Shown in pieces: positions 7,338 through 17,273 of a stretch of 64,000 bases of DNA. Made by a program: the position numbers and the translations under genes. Where the stretch lies: positions 60,193 through 124,192 of the forward strand of contig QZEE01000008.1 in assembly GCA_009917445.1 (NCBI GenBank), written 5' to 3'. Under the pieces are notes generated by a model. The model ran no database searches and was not told where the DNA came from. It saw only the letters and a program-made list of their open reading frames with translations. Every line of letters begins with the position of its first letter. The stretch's first letter is position 1. The stretch is from a bacterium D16-76. Its GTDB lineage: Bacteria > Bacillota > Clostridia > Oscillospirales > Acutalibacteraceae.

Positions 7338-9860
7338 TTATACCCCGGCAAGTTGTCGGCACATTTCGGTGTGTGCCTGCAGCAAGGCCGGGTGATGCTC
7401 TTTTATAAAGCCTGCGTCGGCCTTTTTCCCGGCTAGTTCCAGTTCTTTTGCCTGGGCGGAAAGCCCTTCTGCGCCGATGGTAAGGGCCGTGCTTTTTAGG
7501 GCGTGGACCTTGACGGCGTATTCGGGCCAGTCGGCTTGCTCGTAGAGGGAGACGATTTCGGCCTGCTTGGTGGGGCCTTGGTCCCGGAACATCCGCAGCA
7601 TTTCCCGGTAGAAGTCCTCGTCACCGGCGCAGTAGTCCAGCCCAAGCTGCACGTTGATGCCGGCGCTGGCCAGCTGGCCAAAGGGGGAGGCCGGGGGGGT
7701 TGGGGCCGCGGGGGCCTCTGGCTGCCCCGCCGCTGCTTCTTGCGGGGCTTCTGCCAAAGCAGGCGCTTCTTGGGCAAGGGCGGCGGCTTCCAGGTGGTTC
7801 TGGCTGTACAGGATGCGGCTTTTGGGCAGGGCCTTGCGGAGCACCCGCTCTAAAACCGTGCGTTCAATGGGCTTGGGGACAAATTCTGTGAAGCCTTCGC
7901 TGCGGAACATTTCCCGTGCGCCGCTGACGGTATTGGCGGTAAGGGCGATGATAGGCAGGTCTTGGTACAGGCCATCCCGCAGCTCGCGGATTTTTTTCAG
8001 GGTGGCGACGCCGTCGAAGCCGGGCATCATATGGTCTAGGAAAATAATGTCATAAGTGGTGCTTTCGCACAGCGCGACGGCTTCCCTTCCGCTTAGGCAG
8101 GTGTCTACTTCAATGCCGTAGGCGCCCAGCACGCCCTTGGCTACCACCAGGTTCATTTCTTCGTCATCCACGGCCAGGGCCCGGACGCCTACGCAGGTAA
8201 AGGGCTTGCGGCCCGCGGCCTGGTCTTCGGCAAAGCCGCGCTCGCCCAGCTCGCCATTGAGAAGGTTTGCCACGGACAGGGCGGAAAAGGGCTTGTGGAT
8301 AACCAGCAGGCTGCTTTTGCTGTCTACGGTAAATTCCCGCTCGGCAATGATGATGACCCGCTTGGTCTGGGCCAGCTCTTCATAATACTCGCGGTTTTCC
8401 TCGTATTCGGGCTGGGCGATAAACACATGGGTCAGGGTATAGCTGCGCTGCAATTTCAGCAGGCCTTCAAAATTGTGGGCCTGGTACCCGCTGATGCCCA
8501 GGCCTTGTATCAGGCTTAAAATCAGCCCGTCGTAATAGCCCTTTACCTCGTCGCAGGCGTATTTATCGGGCTTGAAATAGCAGCCGATGCACAGCTGGTC
8601 CGGGTGGGTTAGGGTGATGCAGGGGCGGTGGTCTACAACGCCTTGGGGGATAACGATATGGGCGTGCAGGCCCCGCTGGATTTTGCTGGAAAAATGGATG
8701 AAGCCGCCCATGGCGTTTAAAAGGCCCCGGGCAATGGGGAGCCCCAGGCCCAGGCCGCCGGCAAAGCGGTTGCTGCCGCTGTCAGCCTGGTAGAAGTCGT
8801 CGCACATTTTGATGAGCTGGGCGTCTGTCATGCCGATGCCGGTGTCGTGGATATCGATGACCAGGTTGATGCCGTATTCCTCTGGGCGGTAGCTTATGCG
8901 GACGTTTACACCGCCTTCTTCTGTGAACTTGACGGAGTTTTCCACCAGGATTTTGAACACGTGGGAGATCTTTTCCGCGTCGCCGATAAGGACGGCGGGC
9001 ACCTTGGGGTCAATGTCAAAGACAAGCTCTAAATGCTGCCGGTTGCTTTGCAGGGCGGTGGAGGTGATCACGTCGTTGAGTACGGAGGTGATCATATACT
9101 CTTCCTTGGCGGGAGTAAGGGTGCCGGCGACTACCTCGGTATAGTCCATCATATTGCTGATCTGGCTGGACAGGCGTTTACCGGCCAGCTTGATGGACGA
9201 CAGGTCCGAGCGGATCTCTGGGGAGAGCTTTTTCCCCAGGGCCACTTCGCTGATGCCGATGACCATATTGATGGGGGTGCGCAGCTCGTGGGAGACATTG
9301 GACAGGAAGACGGCGTTCTGCTTTTCTATGGTCCGCAGCTCGGCAAATATGTTCTCGTACCATTTCCGCTGGGCGGTGCGCTGGTTGACCCAGTACCGGG
9401 CCAGGGCGGTGCCCCCAATGACGATGGCCGCGCCAAGGCCCAGGCGCAGCATTTCTTGGGGCGTCATGGCAAGGGTGATGGTGCGCAGGACCAGAACATG
9501 GTACAGCAGGGCCAGGAAATATAAGGAAATCATCACATGCAGGATCCATTTCCGGTTTAAGAGGAAAAGGGAAAAGACCAGGATGCCGGCCATGGCGGGG
9601 ATTTCGAACAGGCTGGTTTCATGTACGCTAAAGAAAAAAAACTCCAGCAGCAGCAGGCCGGCGCACAGGGATTCGTAAAGGGGGTTGGGGCCGATTCTGG
9701 CAATATGCAGGAACCAGACGCTGAAACAGCCGGCTACAATCAGCGGGACGATCCAGAGCTCCCAGGCCATGGCAATGGTAAAAAAGGTCAGCACAGTGCT
9801 GAAAACGGTTGTGATAACGGCCAACAGCAGGTGTTGGCCTGTCTGCTGCTCCGCCCTCAT
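7338..9860 (-). CDS. Hybrid histidine kinase with receiver and HPt domains
   Basis: The 840-residue membrane kinase has hydrophobic segments in residues ~10-155, then HisKA with NVSHELRTP (His191), HATPase with ENSVKFTEEG, DTGIGMT and GLGLGLP, and a degenerate receiver-like spacer. A canonical receiver follows with VDDEEMN and LDHMMPGFDG (phospho-acceptor Asp). After an Ala/Pro/Glu-rich linker comes a C-terminal HPt domain with VHALKSTALTIGAEG. It can therefore carry out a His-Asp-His relay and pass phosphate to a separate receiver, most simply the one encoded just upstream. Its ATG overlaps that gene's stop (ATGA). The signal is unknown; no extracellular domain is visible. Confidence 0.88.
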   Translation of the reverse strand: MRAEQQTGQHLLLAVITTVFSTVLTFFTIAMAWELWIVPLIVAGCFSVWFLHIARIGPNPLYESLCAGLLLLEFFFFSVHETSLFEIPAMAGILVFSLFLLNRKWILHVMISLYFLALLYHVLVLRTITLAMTPQEMLRLGLGAAIVIGGTALARYWVNQRTAQRKWYENIFAELRTIEKQNAVFLSNVSHELRTPINMVIGISEVALGKKLSPEIRSDLSSIKLAGKRLSSQISNMMDYTEVVAGTLTPAKEEYMITSVLNDVITSTALQSNRQHLELVFDIDPKVPAVLIGDAEKISHVFKILVENSVKFTEEGGVNVRISYRPEEYGINLVIDIHDTGIGMTDAQLIKMCDDFYQADSGSNRFAGGLGLGLPIARGLLNAMGGFIHFSSKIQRGLHAHIVIPQGVVDHRPCITLTHPDQLCIGCYFKPDKYACDEVKGYYDGLILSLIQGLGISGYQAHNFEGLLKLQRSYTLTHVFIAQPEYEENREYYEELAQTKRVIIIAEREFTVDSKSSLLVIHKPFSALSVANLLNGELGERGFAEDQAAGRKPFTCVGVRALAVDDEEMNLVVAKGVLGAYGIEVDTCLSGREAVALCESTTYDIIFLDHMMPGFDGVATLKKIRELRDGLYQDLPIIALTANTVSGAREMFRSEGFTEFVPKPIERTVLERVLRKALPKSRILYSQNHLEAAALAQEAPALAEAPQEAAAGQPEAPAAPTPPASPFGQLASAGINVQLGLDYCAGDEDFYREMLRMFRDQGPTKQAEIVSLYEQADWPEYAVKVHALKSTALTIGAEGLSAQAKELELAGKKADAGFIKEHHPALLQAHTEMCRQLAGV

Positions 9861-10219
9861 TGCTTTTCAAACTCCAACGCTACACGCCGCAGCAGCTCTT
9901 GGGGCTGGAAGGGCTTTTTCAAGTAGTTTACCGCGCCCAGCTTGATGGCGCTGACCACGTCGTCCTCAAACCCGGAAGCGGTTAAAAAGATAACCGGTAT
10001 TTCCCCGACGATCTCTTTCATGCGCTGGAAGGTTACGAAGCCGTTCATTTTGGGCATTTCAATGTCTAACAAAACCAGGTCCACCTTTTCTTGGTTGAGT
10101 ATATGCAGCGCATCCAGCCCTGAACTGGCTAAAAGCACGTCGTAATCCTTTTTCAGAATGATTTTTGTCCTTGTCAAGTTCATTTCGTCGTCATCCACCA
10201 CTAAAATGCGTTTTTGCAT
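9857..10219 (-). CDS. Stand-alone response regulator receiver domain
   Basis: The protein has 120 residues and only a CheY-type receiver: VDDDEMN (acidic pocket), LLDIEMPKMNG (phospho-acceptor Asp), LTASG (Thr/Ser switch) and KKPFQP (Lys). There is no output domain, so it probably shuttles phosphate or acts by protein contact. It is the first gene of the operon with the two hybrid kinases; the next gene overlaps by 4 bp. The ATG follows GAGGAGGC. Confidence 0.9.
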   Translation of the reverse strand: MQKRILVVDDDEMNLTRTKIILKKDYDVLLASSGLDALHILNQEKVDLVLLDIEMPKMNGFVTFQRMKEIVGEIPVIFLTASGFEDDVVSAIKLGAVNYLKKPFQPQELLRRVALEFEKQ

Positions 10220-10276
10220 GGGTCTGCCTCCTCATATTATTTTTGTGCCGCTTATACATGGGCGTATATATAAAAC

Positions 10277-10305
10277 ATTATAAAGGAAAGCGGTTAGAAA
10301 ATCAA
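10277..10305 (-). promoter_or_regulatory. Sigma-70 promoter for the RR-kinase-kinase operon
   Basis: On the minus strand TTGATT (10305-10300) and TATAAT (10282-10277) are spaced by 17 bp, about 60 bp upstream of the receiver start. Confidence 0.75.
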
Positions 10306-10406
10306 GGCTATATTTTTTCTGATGGCATGAAAGACGGCGGGGCGGGGATAAAATTCCGGCTGTGGTTTTTTATTGCCCTGTAAAGGGTTAAACTATTCTG
10401 GAATAG

Positions 10407-11027
<621 letters not shown>

Positions 11028-11074
11028 TGCGGGGGATATGGGGATAAGGTCGTGAGGATTGTCATGGGAAGGGC

Positions 11075-11104
11075 TTGACTTTCCTTTAGCTTATCCTGTA
11101 TGAT
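11075..11104 (+). promoter_or_regulatory. Sigma-70 promoter for UPF0597 gene
   Basis: TTGACT (11075-11080) and TATGAT (11099-11104) are 18 bp apart. The start codon is ~108 bp downstream, leaving an unassigned leader. Confidence 0.6.
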
Positions 11105-11211
11105 TTAAATGTAAAATCCCAAGGGGAATAGCACGTAAAAGCGTATGACTTGCCTGGATGGTATGGGCTGTGGGTTAGCTTGGGAAAAACGGAACAAAGG
11201 GAGAGGGAACG

Positions 11212-12492
11212 ATGCTGACAAGGGAAAAGGAATTGGCGTACCGGGCCATTTTGAAGGAAGAGCTGGTGCCGGCTACCGGATGCACAGAGCCCATTGCCCT
11301 GGCTTATGGGGCGGCGCGGCTGCGGGATATTTTGGGGGCAAGGCCTGAGGGGATGCGGGCGGAGCTTTCCGGAAACATTATCAAGAATGTGAAAAGCGTG
11401 GTGGTGCCGAATACGGGCGGGCTGAAGGGCATACGCGCCGCTATGGCCGCCGGGGTCGTGGCTGGGGACGCGGGCAGGGTGCTGCAGGTTATTGCTTCGG
11501 TCCGGCCCCAGCAGCAGGGGGAGATTGCCGAGTATGCCCAGGACACCCCCATTGAGGTGGCCTGCGCCGACACGCCCCGGATGCTGGACATCTGCTTTAC
11601 GGGCTGGGCTGGGGGGCACAAGGCCCTGGTACATATTGCCAACAGCCACAGCAACATTGTCCGGGAGGAAAGGGACGGGGAGGTTTTGCTGGAAAAGCCG
11701 GTGACGGATTCGGCTGAGGACAGCTTGACCGACAAAAGCGTGCTGAATGTGGCGGATATCTTGGAATTTGCCAACACGGCGGAGCTGGGGGAAATGGCGC
11801 CGCTGCTGGACAAGCAGATCGACTGCAACACGGCTATTGCAGAAGAGGGGCTGAAAAACAGCTGGGGGGCCAACATTGGGTCGGTGCTGCTGGCGGATTA
11901 CCCGGAGGGGATTAAGACCGAGGCCAAGGCCTGGGCCGCCGCGGGCAGCGACGCCCGCATGAGCGGCTGTGAAATGCCGGTGGTCATCCTGTCGGGCTCG
12001 GGCAACCAGGGCATTACGGCTTCGGTGCCGGTGGTGCGGTATGCCAAGCATTTGGGGGTGGACAGGGAAAAGCTGCACAGGGCTTTGCTGGTAAGCGATT
12101 TGGTCACCATACACCAGAAAAGCGGGATAGGGCGTCTTTCGGCCTACTGCGGCGCGGTAAGCGCGGGGGTGGGGGCTGGGGCCGGCATTGCGTATCTGCT
12201 GGACGGGAGCTACAGGTGCATTGCCCATACGATTGTAAACGCGGTGGCGATTATCAGCGGCACGATCTGCGACGGCGCCAAGCCCTCTTGCGCGGCGAAG
12301 ATCGCCGCCAGCGTGGACGCGGGCCTGCTGGGGTACAGCATGTATAAAAACCACCAGGAGTTTAAGGGCGGCGACGGCATCGTTACCAAGGGCGTTGACA
12401 ATACGATTGCCAATGTGGGTATTCTGGCCCAGCAGGGGATGCGGCAGACGGACCAGACCATTTTGGCTATTATGGAGGGCCGGTGCAACTAG
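11212..12492 (+). CDS. cyuA: L-cysteine desulfidase-like enzyme (UPF0597/CyuA family)
   Basis: This 426-residue protein matches the UPF0597/YhaM/CyuA family, which degrades L-cysteine to pyruvate, ammonia and sulfide with a [4Fe-4S] cluster. PATGCTEPIALAY places a cysteine at residue 24, like the cluster ligand near residue 25 in the archaeal enzyme. Further conserved cysteines occur in SAYCGAVSAG and CDGAKPSCAAK near the C-terminus. TIHQKSGIGRLSAYCGA resembles iron-sulfur serine dehydratases, to which this family is distantly related. It is monocistronic, with ATG after AGGGAGAGG. Serine as an alternative substrate cannot be excluded. Confidence 0.85.
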   Translation: MLTREKELAYRAILKEELVPATGCTEPIALAYGAARLRDILGARPEGMRAELSGNIIKNVKSVVVPNTGGLKGIRAAMAAGVVAGDAGRVLQVIASVRPQQQGEIAEYAQDTPIEVACADTPRMLDICFTGWAGGHKALVHIANSHSNIVREERDGEVLLEKPVTDSAEDSLTDKSVLNVADILEFANTAELGEMAPLLDKQIDCNTAIAEEGLKNSWGANIGSVLLADYPEGIKTEAKAWAAAGSDARMSGCEMPVVILSGSGNQGITASVPVVRYAKHLGVDREKLHRALLVSDLVTIHQKSGIGRLSAYCGAVSAGVGAGAGIAYLLDGSYRCIAHTIVNAVAIISGTICDGAKPSCAAKIAASVDAGLLGYSMYKNHQEFKGGDGIVTKGVDNTIANVGILAQQGMRQTDQTILAIMEGRCN

Positions 12493-12551
12493 CTGGCTTT
12501 TGGGGATGCGCCGCCTGCCAGGGGAGTGAATTTTTTTCACCAGTTGATCTA

Positions 12552-12566
12552 GAGTCTGTTTTAAAC
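12552..12566 (+). repeat. Repeat family A, terminal fragment
   Basis: GAGTCTGTTTTAAAC matches the left end of the copy at 396 (GGTCTGTTTTAAAAC) and of the element at 12621. The rest of the element is absent here. Confidence 0.5.
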
Positions 12567-12620
12567 CGTTAAAGTAACCAAATGAGGATACAGGCAAGGC
12601 ATACAACAGCATGAAAAGAG

Positions 12621-12774
12621 CCTGTTTTAAAGCCGGGGAAATGCCGGGATTTTGTCTAAAATGGAACGGATCCAAGGGGGAAACCGCCAGAAAGGCTGTG
12701 GCCTTTCGAGGATTTTTGACGCGGAAGCCGTCCATTTTAGACGAAAAGGCGGCGTTTCGGAGTTTTAAAACAGG
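12621..12774. repeat. MITE-like repeat element, family A
   Basis: This 154-bp element has imperfect terminal inverted repeats: CCTGTTTTAAAGC at the left end and, on the other strand, CCTGTTTTAAAACTC at the right end. Internal inverted blocks TTGTCTAAAATGGA and TCGTCTAAAATGGA strengthen the symmetry. The right half (12710-12774) is the reverse complement of the copy at 398-461. It encodes no protein. Confidence 0.7.
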
Positions 12775-12791
12775 CTGTAAGTAGGATAATA

Positions 12792-12821
12792 TTGACAAAC
12801 AGCCGCTATGCGCTTTATAAT
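12792..12821 (+). promoter_or_regulatory. Sigma-70 promoter for chemoreceptor gene
   Basis: TTGACA (12792-12797) and TATAAT (12816-12821) are separated by 18 bp. The chosen ATG is 60 bp downstream. Confidence 0.75.
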
Positions 12822-12880
12822 AGGATATGGCTTGGGGTTCCCAGGCCATTACGTATCATGAGGCGGGAGTGTATGTTAAA

Positions 12881-14857
12881 ATGAACAGTATCCGGAAAAA
12901 GATTACGGTATGCTTGATGGCCACGGTTTTTATTGCTTTGCTGGCGGTGGGGCTTTCCAGCATCGCCCTAAACTACAGGAGCACCTTGGTTACGGTGGAG
13001 CAGATGATGAGCGAGACCGCTGTGCTGGCTGGGGAACGCATCCAGCAGGAGCTGACGGCTTACCGGAATGTGGCTATGGACACGGGGTGCATTGCCCAGC
13101 TTTCGGACGAGGAAGTGCCGGTGGAAGAGAAGCGGGCCATTTTGGATGAACGGGTGGCCATGCACGGCTTCCAGCGGGGCAACATCGTGGGGGCAGACGG
13201 CATCAGCATTTTTGATGGGAACGACTATTCGAACCGGGAATACGTGCGGCAGGCCATGGCGGGGAACCTCTATGTGTCTGAGCCGCTGGTGAGCAAGATC
13301 ACGGGGGAGCTTTCGATTATGGTAGCCGCGCCCTTGTATGAGGGCGGGAACCAGGGGTCGGCCATTGTGGGCGTGGTATACTTTGTGCCGCCGGAGACCT
13401 TCTTGAACGACATTGTTTCCTCTATTGTGATCAGCGAGAACAGTCGGGCTTATATGATAAACAAGTCTGGCGACACCATTGCCGACACGACCTTGGAGAC
13501 CATTACCACCCAGAACATCCAGAAGGAAGCAGCCCAGGGCGATGCCAGCCTGAAGGAGCTTGCCGCCATCCATGAAGCCATGTGCAAGGGGGAGACGGGC
13601 TTTGGCAGCTTCCAGGATTCGGACGGCCCCCGCTTTGCGGCTTATGCCCCTGTAGGCGGCACCGACGGTTGGAGCGTGGCGGTGACGGCCATGAAAAAGG
13701 ATTACCTGACCGATACATATGTGGGTATTTTGATCAACTTGGCCGTAATGGTAATTTCTATGCTGGCGTCTATTGTGGTGGCGCTGAAGCTTTCCAGCAA
13801 CATCAGCAACCCCATGCAGGCCTGCGCCAAGCGCATGAAGCTGCTGGTGGAAGGGGACTTGGAGTCGCCGGTGCCCCCTTGCCAGGGGCGGGATGAAACC
13901 GCCGAGCTCACCCGCTCTACGGCGGAGCTGGTGGCGGGGCTGCAGACCATTTTGCAGGACATTGGCTATTTGCTGACGGAGATGGCGGGGAAGAACTTCG
14001 ACGTGCAGTCTGCCCACCGGGACGCCTATGTGGGCGGGTTCCAGAGCATACTGGAATCTATGCGGACGCTGAAGGTGCAGCTGAGCGCCACTATGCGGCA
14101 GATTGACGGGGCGGCCGGGCAGGTTTCCGCTGCCAGCGGGCAGGTCTCTACGGGGGCCCAGACCTTGAGCCAGGGCTCGATGATGCAGGCAAGCTCGGTG
14201 CAGCAGCTGGCGGCTACGATTACCGATATCTCCACAAGCGCCCAGCGCACCGCCGCGGCCGCGGAAGAGGCGGGGCGTTTTGTAGAACAGGCCGGGGCCC
14301 AGCTGGGTACCAGCGTAGAGTACGTAGGGGGCCTGAACAGCGCTATGGAGAAAATCTCCCAGTCTTCGGAGGAAATCTCCGCGATTATTGCAACCATTGA
14401 GAATATTGCTTTCCAGACCAATATACTGGCCCTGAACGCAGCCGTGGAGGCCGCCCGGGCGGGCAGCTCTGGCAAGGGCTTTGCGGTGGTGGCGGACGAG
14501 GTGCGCAACCTGGCGTCCCAGTCGGATGAAGCGGCTAAGGCTACGAAGGATTTGATTGAGCGGTCTATTACCGCTGTGTCTGAGGGCAGCCAGGCCGTGG
14601 GCCGGGTGACGGAATCCCTGGAGCGCACCAATGCCCTGGCGGGCCACGTGACTGCCCAGATGGAGATTGTTGTGGAGGCTGTGGAGAACCAGACCGAGGC
14701 GATTACCCAGGTGACCGAGGGCATTGACCAGATTTCTTCTGTGGTGCAGACCAACAGCGCCACTTCGGAGGAAAGCGCCGCGGCCAGCCAGGAGCTTTCG
14801 GCAGAGGCGTCCAGCCTAAAGCAGCTGGTGGAGCAGTTTACACTGGCAAAGGATTAA
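12881..14857 (+). CDS. Methyl-accepting chemotaxis protein
   Basis: This 658-residue chemoreceptor has membrane segment 1 at ~10-30 ([18 protein letters not shown]), an extracellular Cache-like ligand domain (~35-280), membrane segment 2 at ~285-310 ([19 protein letters not shown]), HAMP (~312-365) and a long signalling coiled coil. The tip region is well conserved: [19 protein letters not shown] and [12 protein letters not shown], with flanking Gln/Glu pairs suitable for methylation. It senses an external small molecule and controls CheA. The start at 12881 follows AGGCGGGAG; an in-frame GTG at 12869 and ATG at 12827 are alternatives. It is monocistronic with its own terminator. No other chemotaxis genes lie in the window. 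Confidence 0.9.
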   Translation: MNSIRKKITVCLMATVFIALLAVGLSSIALNYRSTLVTVEQMMSETAVLAGERIQQELTAYRNVAMDTGCIAQLSDEEVPVEEKRAILDERVAMHGFQRGNIVGADGISIFDGNDYSNREYVRQAMAGNLYVSEPLVSKITGELSIMVAAPLYEGGNQGSAIVGVVYFVPPETFLNDIVSSIVISENSRAYMINKSGDTIADTTLETITTQNIQKEAAQGDASLKELAAIHEAMCKGETGFGSFQDSDGPRFAAYAPVGGTDGWSVAVTAMKKDYLTDTYVGILINLAVMVISMLASIVVALKLSSNISNPMQACAKRMKLLVEGDLESPVPPCQGRDETAELTRSTAELVAGLQTILQDIGYLLTEMAGKNFDVQSAHRDAYVGGFQSILESMRTLKVQLSATMRQIDGAAGQVSAASGQVSTGAQTLSQGSMMQASSVQQLAATITDISTSAQRTAAAAEEAGRFVEQAGAQLGTSVEYVGGLNSAMEKISQSSEEISAIIATIENIAFQTNILALNAAVEAARAGSSGKGFAVVADEVRNLASQSDEAAKATKDLIERSITAVSEGSQAVGRVTESLERTNALAGHVTAQMEIVVEAVENQTEAITQVTEGIDQISSVVQTNSATSEESAAASQELSAEASSLKQLVEQFTLAKD

Positions 14858-14884
14858 GCCGCCGGCTAAACAGATGGAAAAAGA

Positions 14885-14919
14885 GCCCCCGCAGGGCAGC
14901 ACGTTGCGGGGGCTTTTTT
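14885..14919 (+). terminator. Intrinsic terminator after chemoreceptor
   Basis: GCCCCCGCA pairs with TGCGGGGGC and is followed by TTTTTT. Confidence 0.9.
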
Positions 14920-14994
14920 GTTTGGGATAACGGGCGGGCTTTTGCGGGCGGGAGGCCGTGCCTAATCCCCCGGCAGAGGGAACAGAAAAAACAG

Positions 14995-15023
14995 TTTACC
15001 TGCCCGGCAAAATGCGGTATAAT
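14995..15023 (+). promoter_or_regulatory. Sigma-70 promoter for ydcF-like/pyrC genes
   Basis: TTTACC (14995-15000) and TATAAT (15018-15023) are spaced by 17 bp. A repeat hairpin follows within the 5' leader. Confidence 0.65.
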
Positions 15024-15056
15024 ATTCCGTAGTGGACAGAAGGGGGCCGAGAAAGG

Positions 15057-15120
15057 TTTTTGAAGATTGCCAAGGGACTTTTTCCTTAAAAAAGTCCCTT
15101 GGCCCGCCGGAGGCGGCCTT
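15057..15120 (+). repeat. Modular hairpin repeat, family B
   Basis: CCAAGGGACTTTTT pairs with AAAAAGTCCCTTGG and is followed by the tail CCCGCCGGAGGCGGCC. It lies inside the transcribed leader of the YdcF-like gene, so it may form an RNA hairpin there. Confidence 0.65.
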
Positions 15121-15145
15121 AATGAAGCGGGGAAAGGATAGGGCT

Positions 15146-15931
15146 ATGAAAAAAATCAAATGGGTGCTAAAAATAGCGGGCTGTACCCTGTGCGGGGCCG
15201 GGGCTGTGTGGTTCGTGCTGCCGGTGCTGCGGGGGGGGGTCGAGCTGGGGGCGGCTTTTGGTCTGGTTGTGTGCTTGATGGGGGCGGGGCTGCTGGTGTT
15301 CTACCCCAGGCTGGCAAGGGCCGGCGGCTGGCAGAGGGTGCTGGCGCGGGTGCTTTCGGTGCTGTATATTTTGGGGCTTTGCTGGTCGGCGGCGCTTACG
15401 GGGCTGATGTTTTCGGTGCAGGCCCGCACCCCGCCGCCGGGCACCAATGTGCTGGTGCTGGGGGCGCGCATCTACAGTGCTGAGCGTATGGGCGTAAGCC
15501 TGACGGGGCGGGTGGACCGGGCTGCCGCTTACCTGCTGGAAAACCCGGAGGCCCAGTGTATCGTTACCGGGGGGCGGGGCGGGGACGAGCCCTGCCCGGA
15601 AGCCTTGACGGAAAAGAACGCCCTGCTGCGCCGGGGCATTGCGGGGGGGCGCATCTATATGGAGGACAAGTCCCACAACACCCGGGAAAACATGGCCTTT
15701 TCTATGGAAATAGCCCAGCGGGAAGGGCTGGGCACCCAGGTGGCTGTGGTTACCCAGAGCTTCCATATGTTCCGGGCTTTGCAGCTGGCGGAAAGCACGG
15801 GCTTTACCGCCTATAGCCTGGTGGCCGAGACAGACCCCCTGCTGTTCCCGGAATACTATGGCCGGGAGCTTTTGTCCTTGACAAAGTGGGCGGTGCAGCA
15901 TTTGTTTTTGGATGTTTTGGGGGATTCCTGA
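15146..15931 (+). CDS. YdcF/SanA-like DUF218 membrane protein
   Basis: The protein has 261 residues. Three hydrophobic segments occupy residues ~5-105, then a DUF218 domain. The domain shows NVLVLGARI, the usual RVDRAAAYLLENP segment, IVTGGRGGDE, TEKNALLRRGI, EDKSHNTRENM and VAVVTQSFHMFRAL, all hallmarks of the SanA/ElyC/YdcF family, which is implicated in envelope integrity or peptidoglycan precursor handling. I chose ATG 15146 after AGGATAGGG; the frame is open upstream only because it passes through a repeat. pyrC follows after 45 bp and may be co-transcribed. Confidence 0.85.
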   Translation: MKKIKWVLKIAGCTLCGAGAVWFVLPVLRGGVELGAAFGLVVCLMGAGLLVFYPRLARAGGWQRVLARVLSVLYILGLCWSAALTGLMFSVQARTPPPGTNVLVLGARIYSAERMGVSLTGRVDRAAAYLLENPEAQCIVTGGRGGDEPCPEALTEKNALLRRGIAGGRIYMEDKSHNTRENMAFSMEIAQREGLGTQVAVVTQSFHMFRALQLAESTGFTAYSLVAETDPLLFPEYYGRELLSLTKWAVQHLFLDVLGDS

Positions 15932-15976
15932 CGGCGGTATATGGCGTTGCATTATCATGTGAGAGAGGTGGCATAG

Positions 15977-17260
15977 ATGACAGTCTTGCTGAAACGCGCC
16001 CGTATTTTAGACCCCTCCCAGGGGCTGGACATGGTGGGGGATATTTTGATACGGGACGGGAAGATCGCGGAGATTGGGGAGGACCTTTTTGATTATATGG
16101 CTGAGGCCGGGGAGGTGTTGGACTGTGCCGGGCTGGTGGCCGGGCCGGGGCTGGTAGACATGCACGTGCACCTGCGGGATCCGGGGCTAACCTATAAGGA
16201 AGATGTGTTCTCGGCTTGCCGGGCGGCGGCCGCCGGAGGCGTCACCAGCCTGCTGGCTATGCCCAATACCCGGCCCCCTATGGATTCCCCGGGTTTGGTG
16301 GGGGAGCTGCTGGGGAGGGCTAAGTCGGCGGACGCCAAGGTGTATACGGCGGCCTGCGTCACCATGGGCATGGGCGGGCAGGAGCTTACCGACTTTGCGG
16401 CTTTGAAAGCGGCGGGGGCCATTGCTTTAAGCGATGACGGCGTGCCTGTGGGGAGCTCGCGCCTGTTGCTGGAAGCATTGGAAAAGGCCCCGGGGCTGGG
16501 GCTTACCCTTTGCGCCCACTGCGAGGACATGGATTTGGCCAAGGGGGGGCTGATGCACAAGGGGGCGGTTTCGCAGGAAATGGGGGTGCCGGGCATCCCG
16601 GCGGCGGCGGAGGACTGCGGCACGGCCCGGGAATTGGCGGCGGCGTACTCGGTGGGCGCGCCTATACACATCTGCCATGTGAGTACCCGGGGGTCGGTGG
16701 AGCTGATACGGGACTACAAGCGGCGGGGCCTGGCGGTTACGGCGGAGACCTGCCCCCACTACCTTTTGCTTACCCATGAGGCCCTGCGGGGACGGGACGC
16801 GGATTTCCGCATGAACCCGCCTTTGCGCACGGAAGAGGACAGGCGGGCGCTGATTGAGGGGCTGAAGGATGGCACCATCGACGCTATTTCTACGGACCAC
16901 GCCCCGCACAGCCTTAAGGAAAAGGCGGACTTTGCCGGGGCCCCCAACGGGTCTATTGGCATGGAGACCTCTTTGTGCGCGGCCCTTACGGCCTTGGAGG
17001 GGGAGATGGGGCTTAGGGGGATCTTAGGGAAAATGAGCACGGCCCCGGCACGGATTTTGGGCCTGCCGGCGGGTACCCTGGCGGTGGGGGCCAGCGCGGA
17101 TATTGTGCTGTTTGACCCCAATGCCCGCTGGGTTGTGGACCCGGGGAAGCTCCATGGCAAAAGCCGGAACACGCCCTTTAAGGGCATGGCCTTGCAGGGG
17201 CGCGTGGTGTGTACGTTCTGCGGGGGAAGAAAAGTGTTTGACAACCGGGCCAAACTGTGA
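15977..17260 (+). CDS. pyrC: Dihydroorotase
   Basis: This 427-residue enzyme matches bacterial type I dihydroorotase, which cyclises carbamoyl-aspartate to dihydroorotate in UMP synthesis. The metal-binding DMHVHLRDPG and a later catalytic Asp in DAISTDHAPHS are visible. So are LAMPNTRPP, LCAHCEDMD, ICHVSTRGS and TAETCPHYL, which carry further metal ligands. The ATG follows GAGAGAGGTGG. It lies upstream of, but is separated by a promoter and leader from, pyrF-pyrK-pyrD. Its stop codon is embedded in the spacer of the next promoter. Confidence 0.95.
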   Translation: MTVLLKRARILDPSQGLDMVGDILIRDGKIAEIGEDLFDYMAEAGEVLDCAGLVAGPGLVDMHVHLRDPGLTYKEDVFSACRAAAAGGVTSLLAMPNTRPPMDSPGLVGELLGRAKSADAKVYTAACVTMGMGGQELTDFAALKAAGAIALSDDGVPVGSSRLLLEALEKAPGLGLTLCAHCEDMDLAKGGLMHKGAVSQEMGVPGIPAAAEDCGTARELAAAYSVGAPIHICHVSTRGSVELIRDYKRRGLAVTAETCPHYLLLTHEALRGRDADFRMNPPLRTEEDRRALIEGLKDGTIDAISTDHAPHSLKEKADFAGAPNGSIGMETSLCAALTALEGEMGLRGILGKMSTAPARILGLPAGTLAVGASADIVLFDPNARWVVDPGKLHGKSRNTPFKGMALQGRVVCTFCGGRKVFDNRAKL

Positions 17261-17266
17261 TACTAT
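17238..17266 (+). promoter_or_regulatory. Sigma-70 promoter for the pyrF-pyrK-pyrD operon
   Basis: TTGACA (17238-17243) and TACTAT (17261-17266) are 17 bp apart. The -35 box and spacer overlap the last codons of pyrC. Transcription should start near 17274, giving a ~150-nt leader. Confidence 0.8.
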
Positions 17267-17273
17267 ACCCAAG

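Larger units (their letters stand above)
12493..12880. other. Intergenic: repeat element and chemoreceptor promoter
   Basis: There is no gene in this 388-bp gap. It holds a half copy of repeat A at 12552, the 154-bp repeat element at 12621-12774, and the promoter at 12792-12821. Confidence 0.7.

Noticed and set aside
11086..12849. 587-codon open frame on the minus strand
   Set aside because: It lies opposite the cysteine desulfidase gene and a repeat element, is rich in His/Pro/Arg as expected of an antisense shadow in GC-rich DNA, and has no ribosome site or family motif.
12968..14647. 559-codon minus-strand frame opposite the chemoreceptor
   Set aside because: The chemoreceptor has conserved motifs on the plus strand; the antisense frame has none and is a codon-bias shadow.
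15032..15145. N-terminal extension of the YdcF-like protein
   Set aside because: The extra residues are encoded by a dispersed hairpin repeat; a ribosome site and the hydrophobic N-terminus support ATG 15146.
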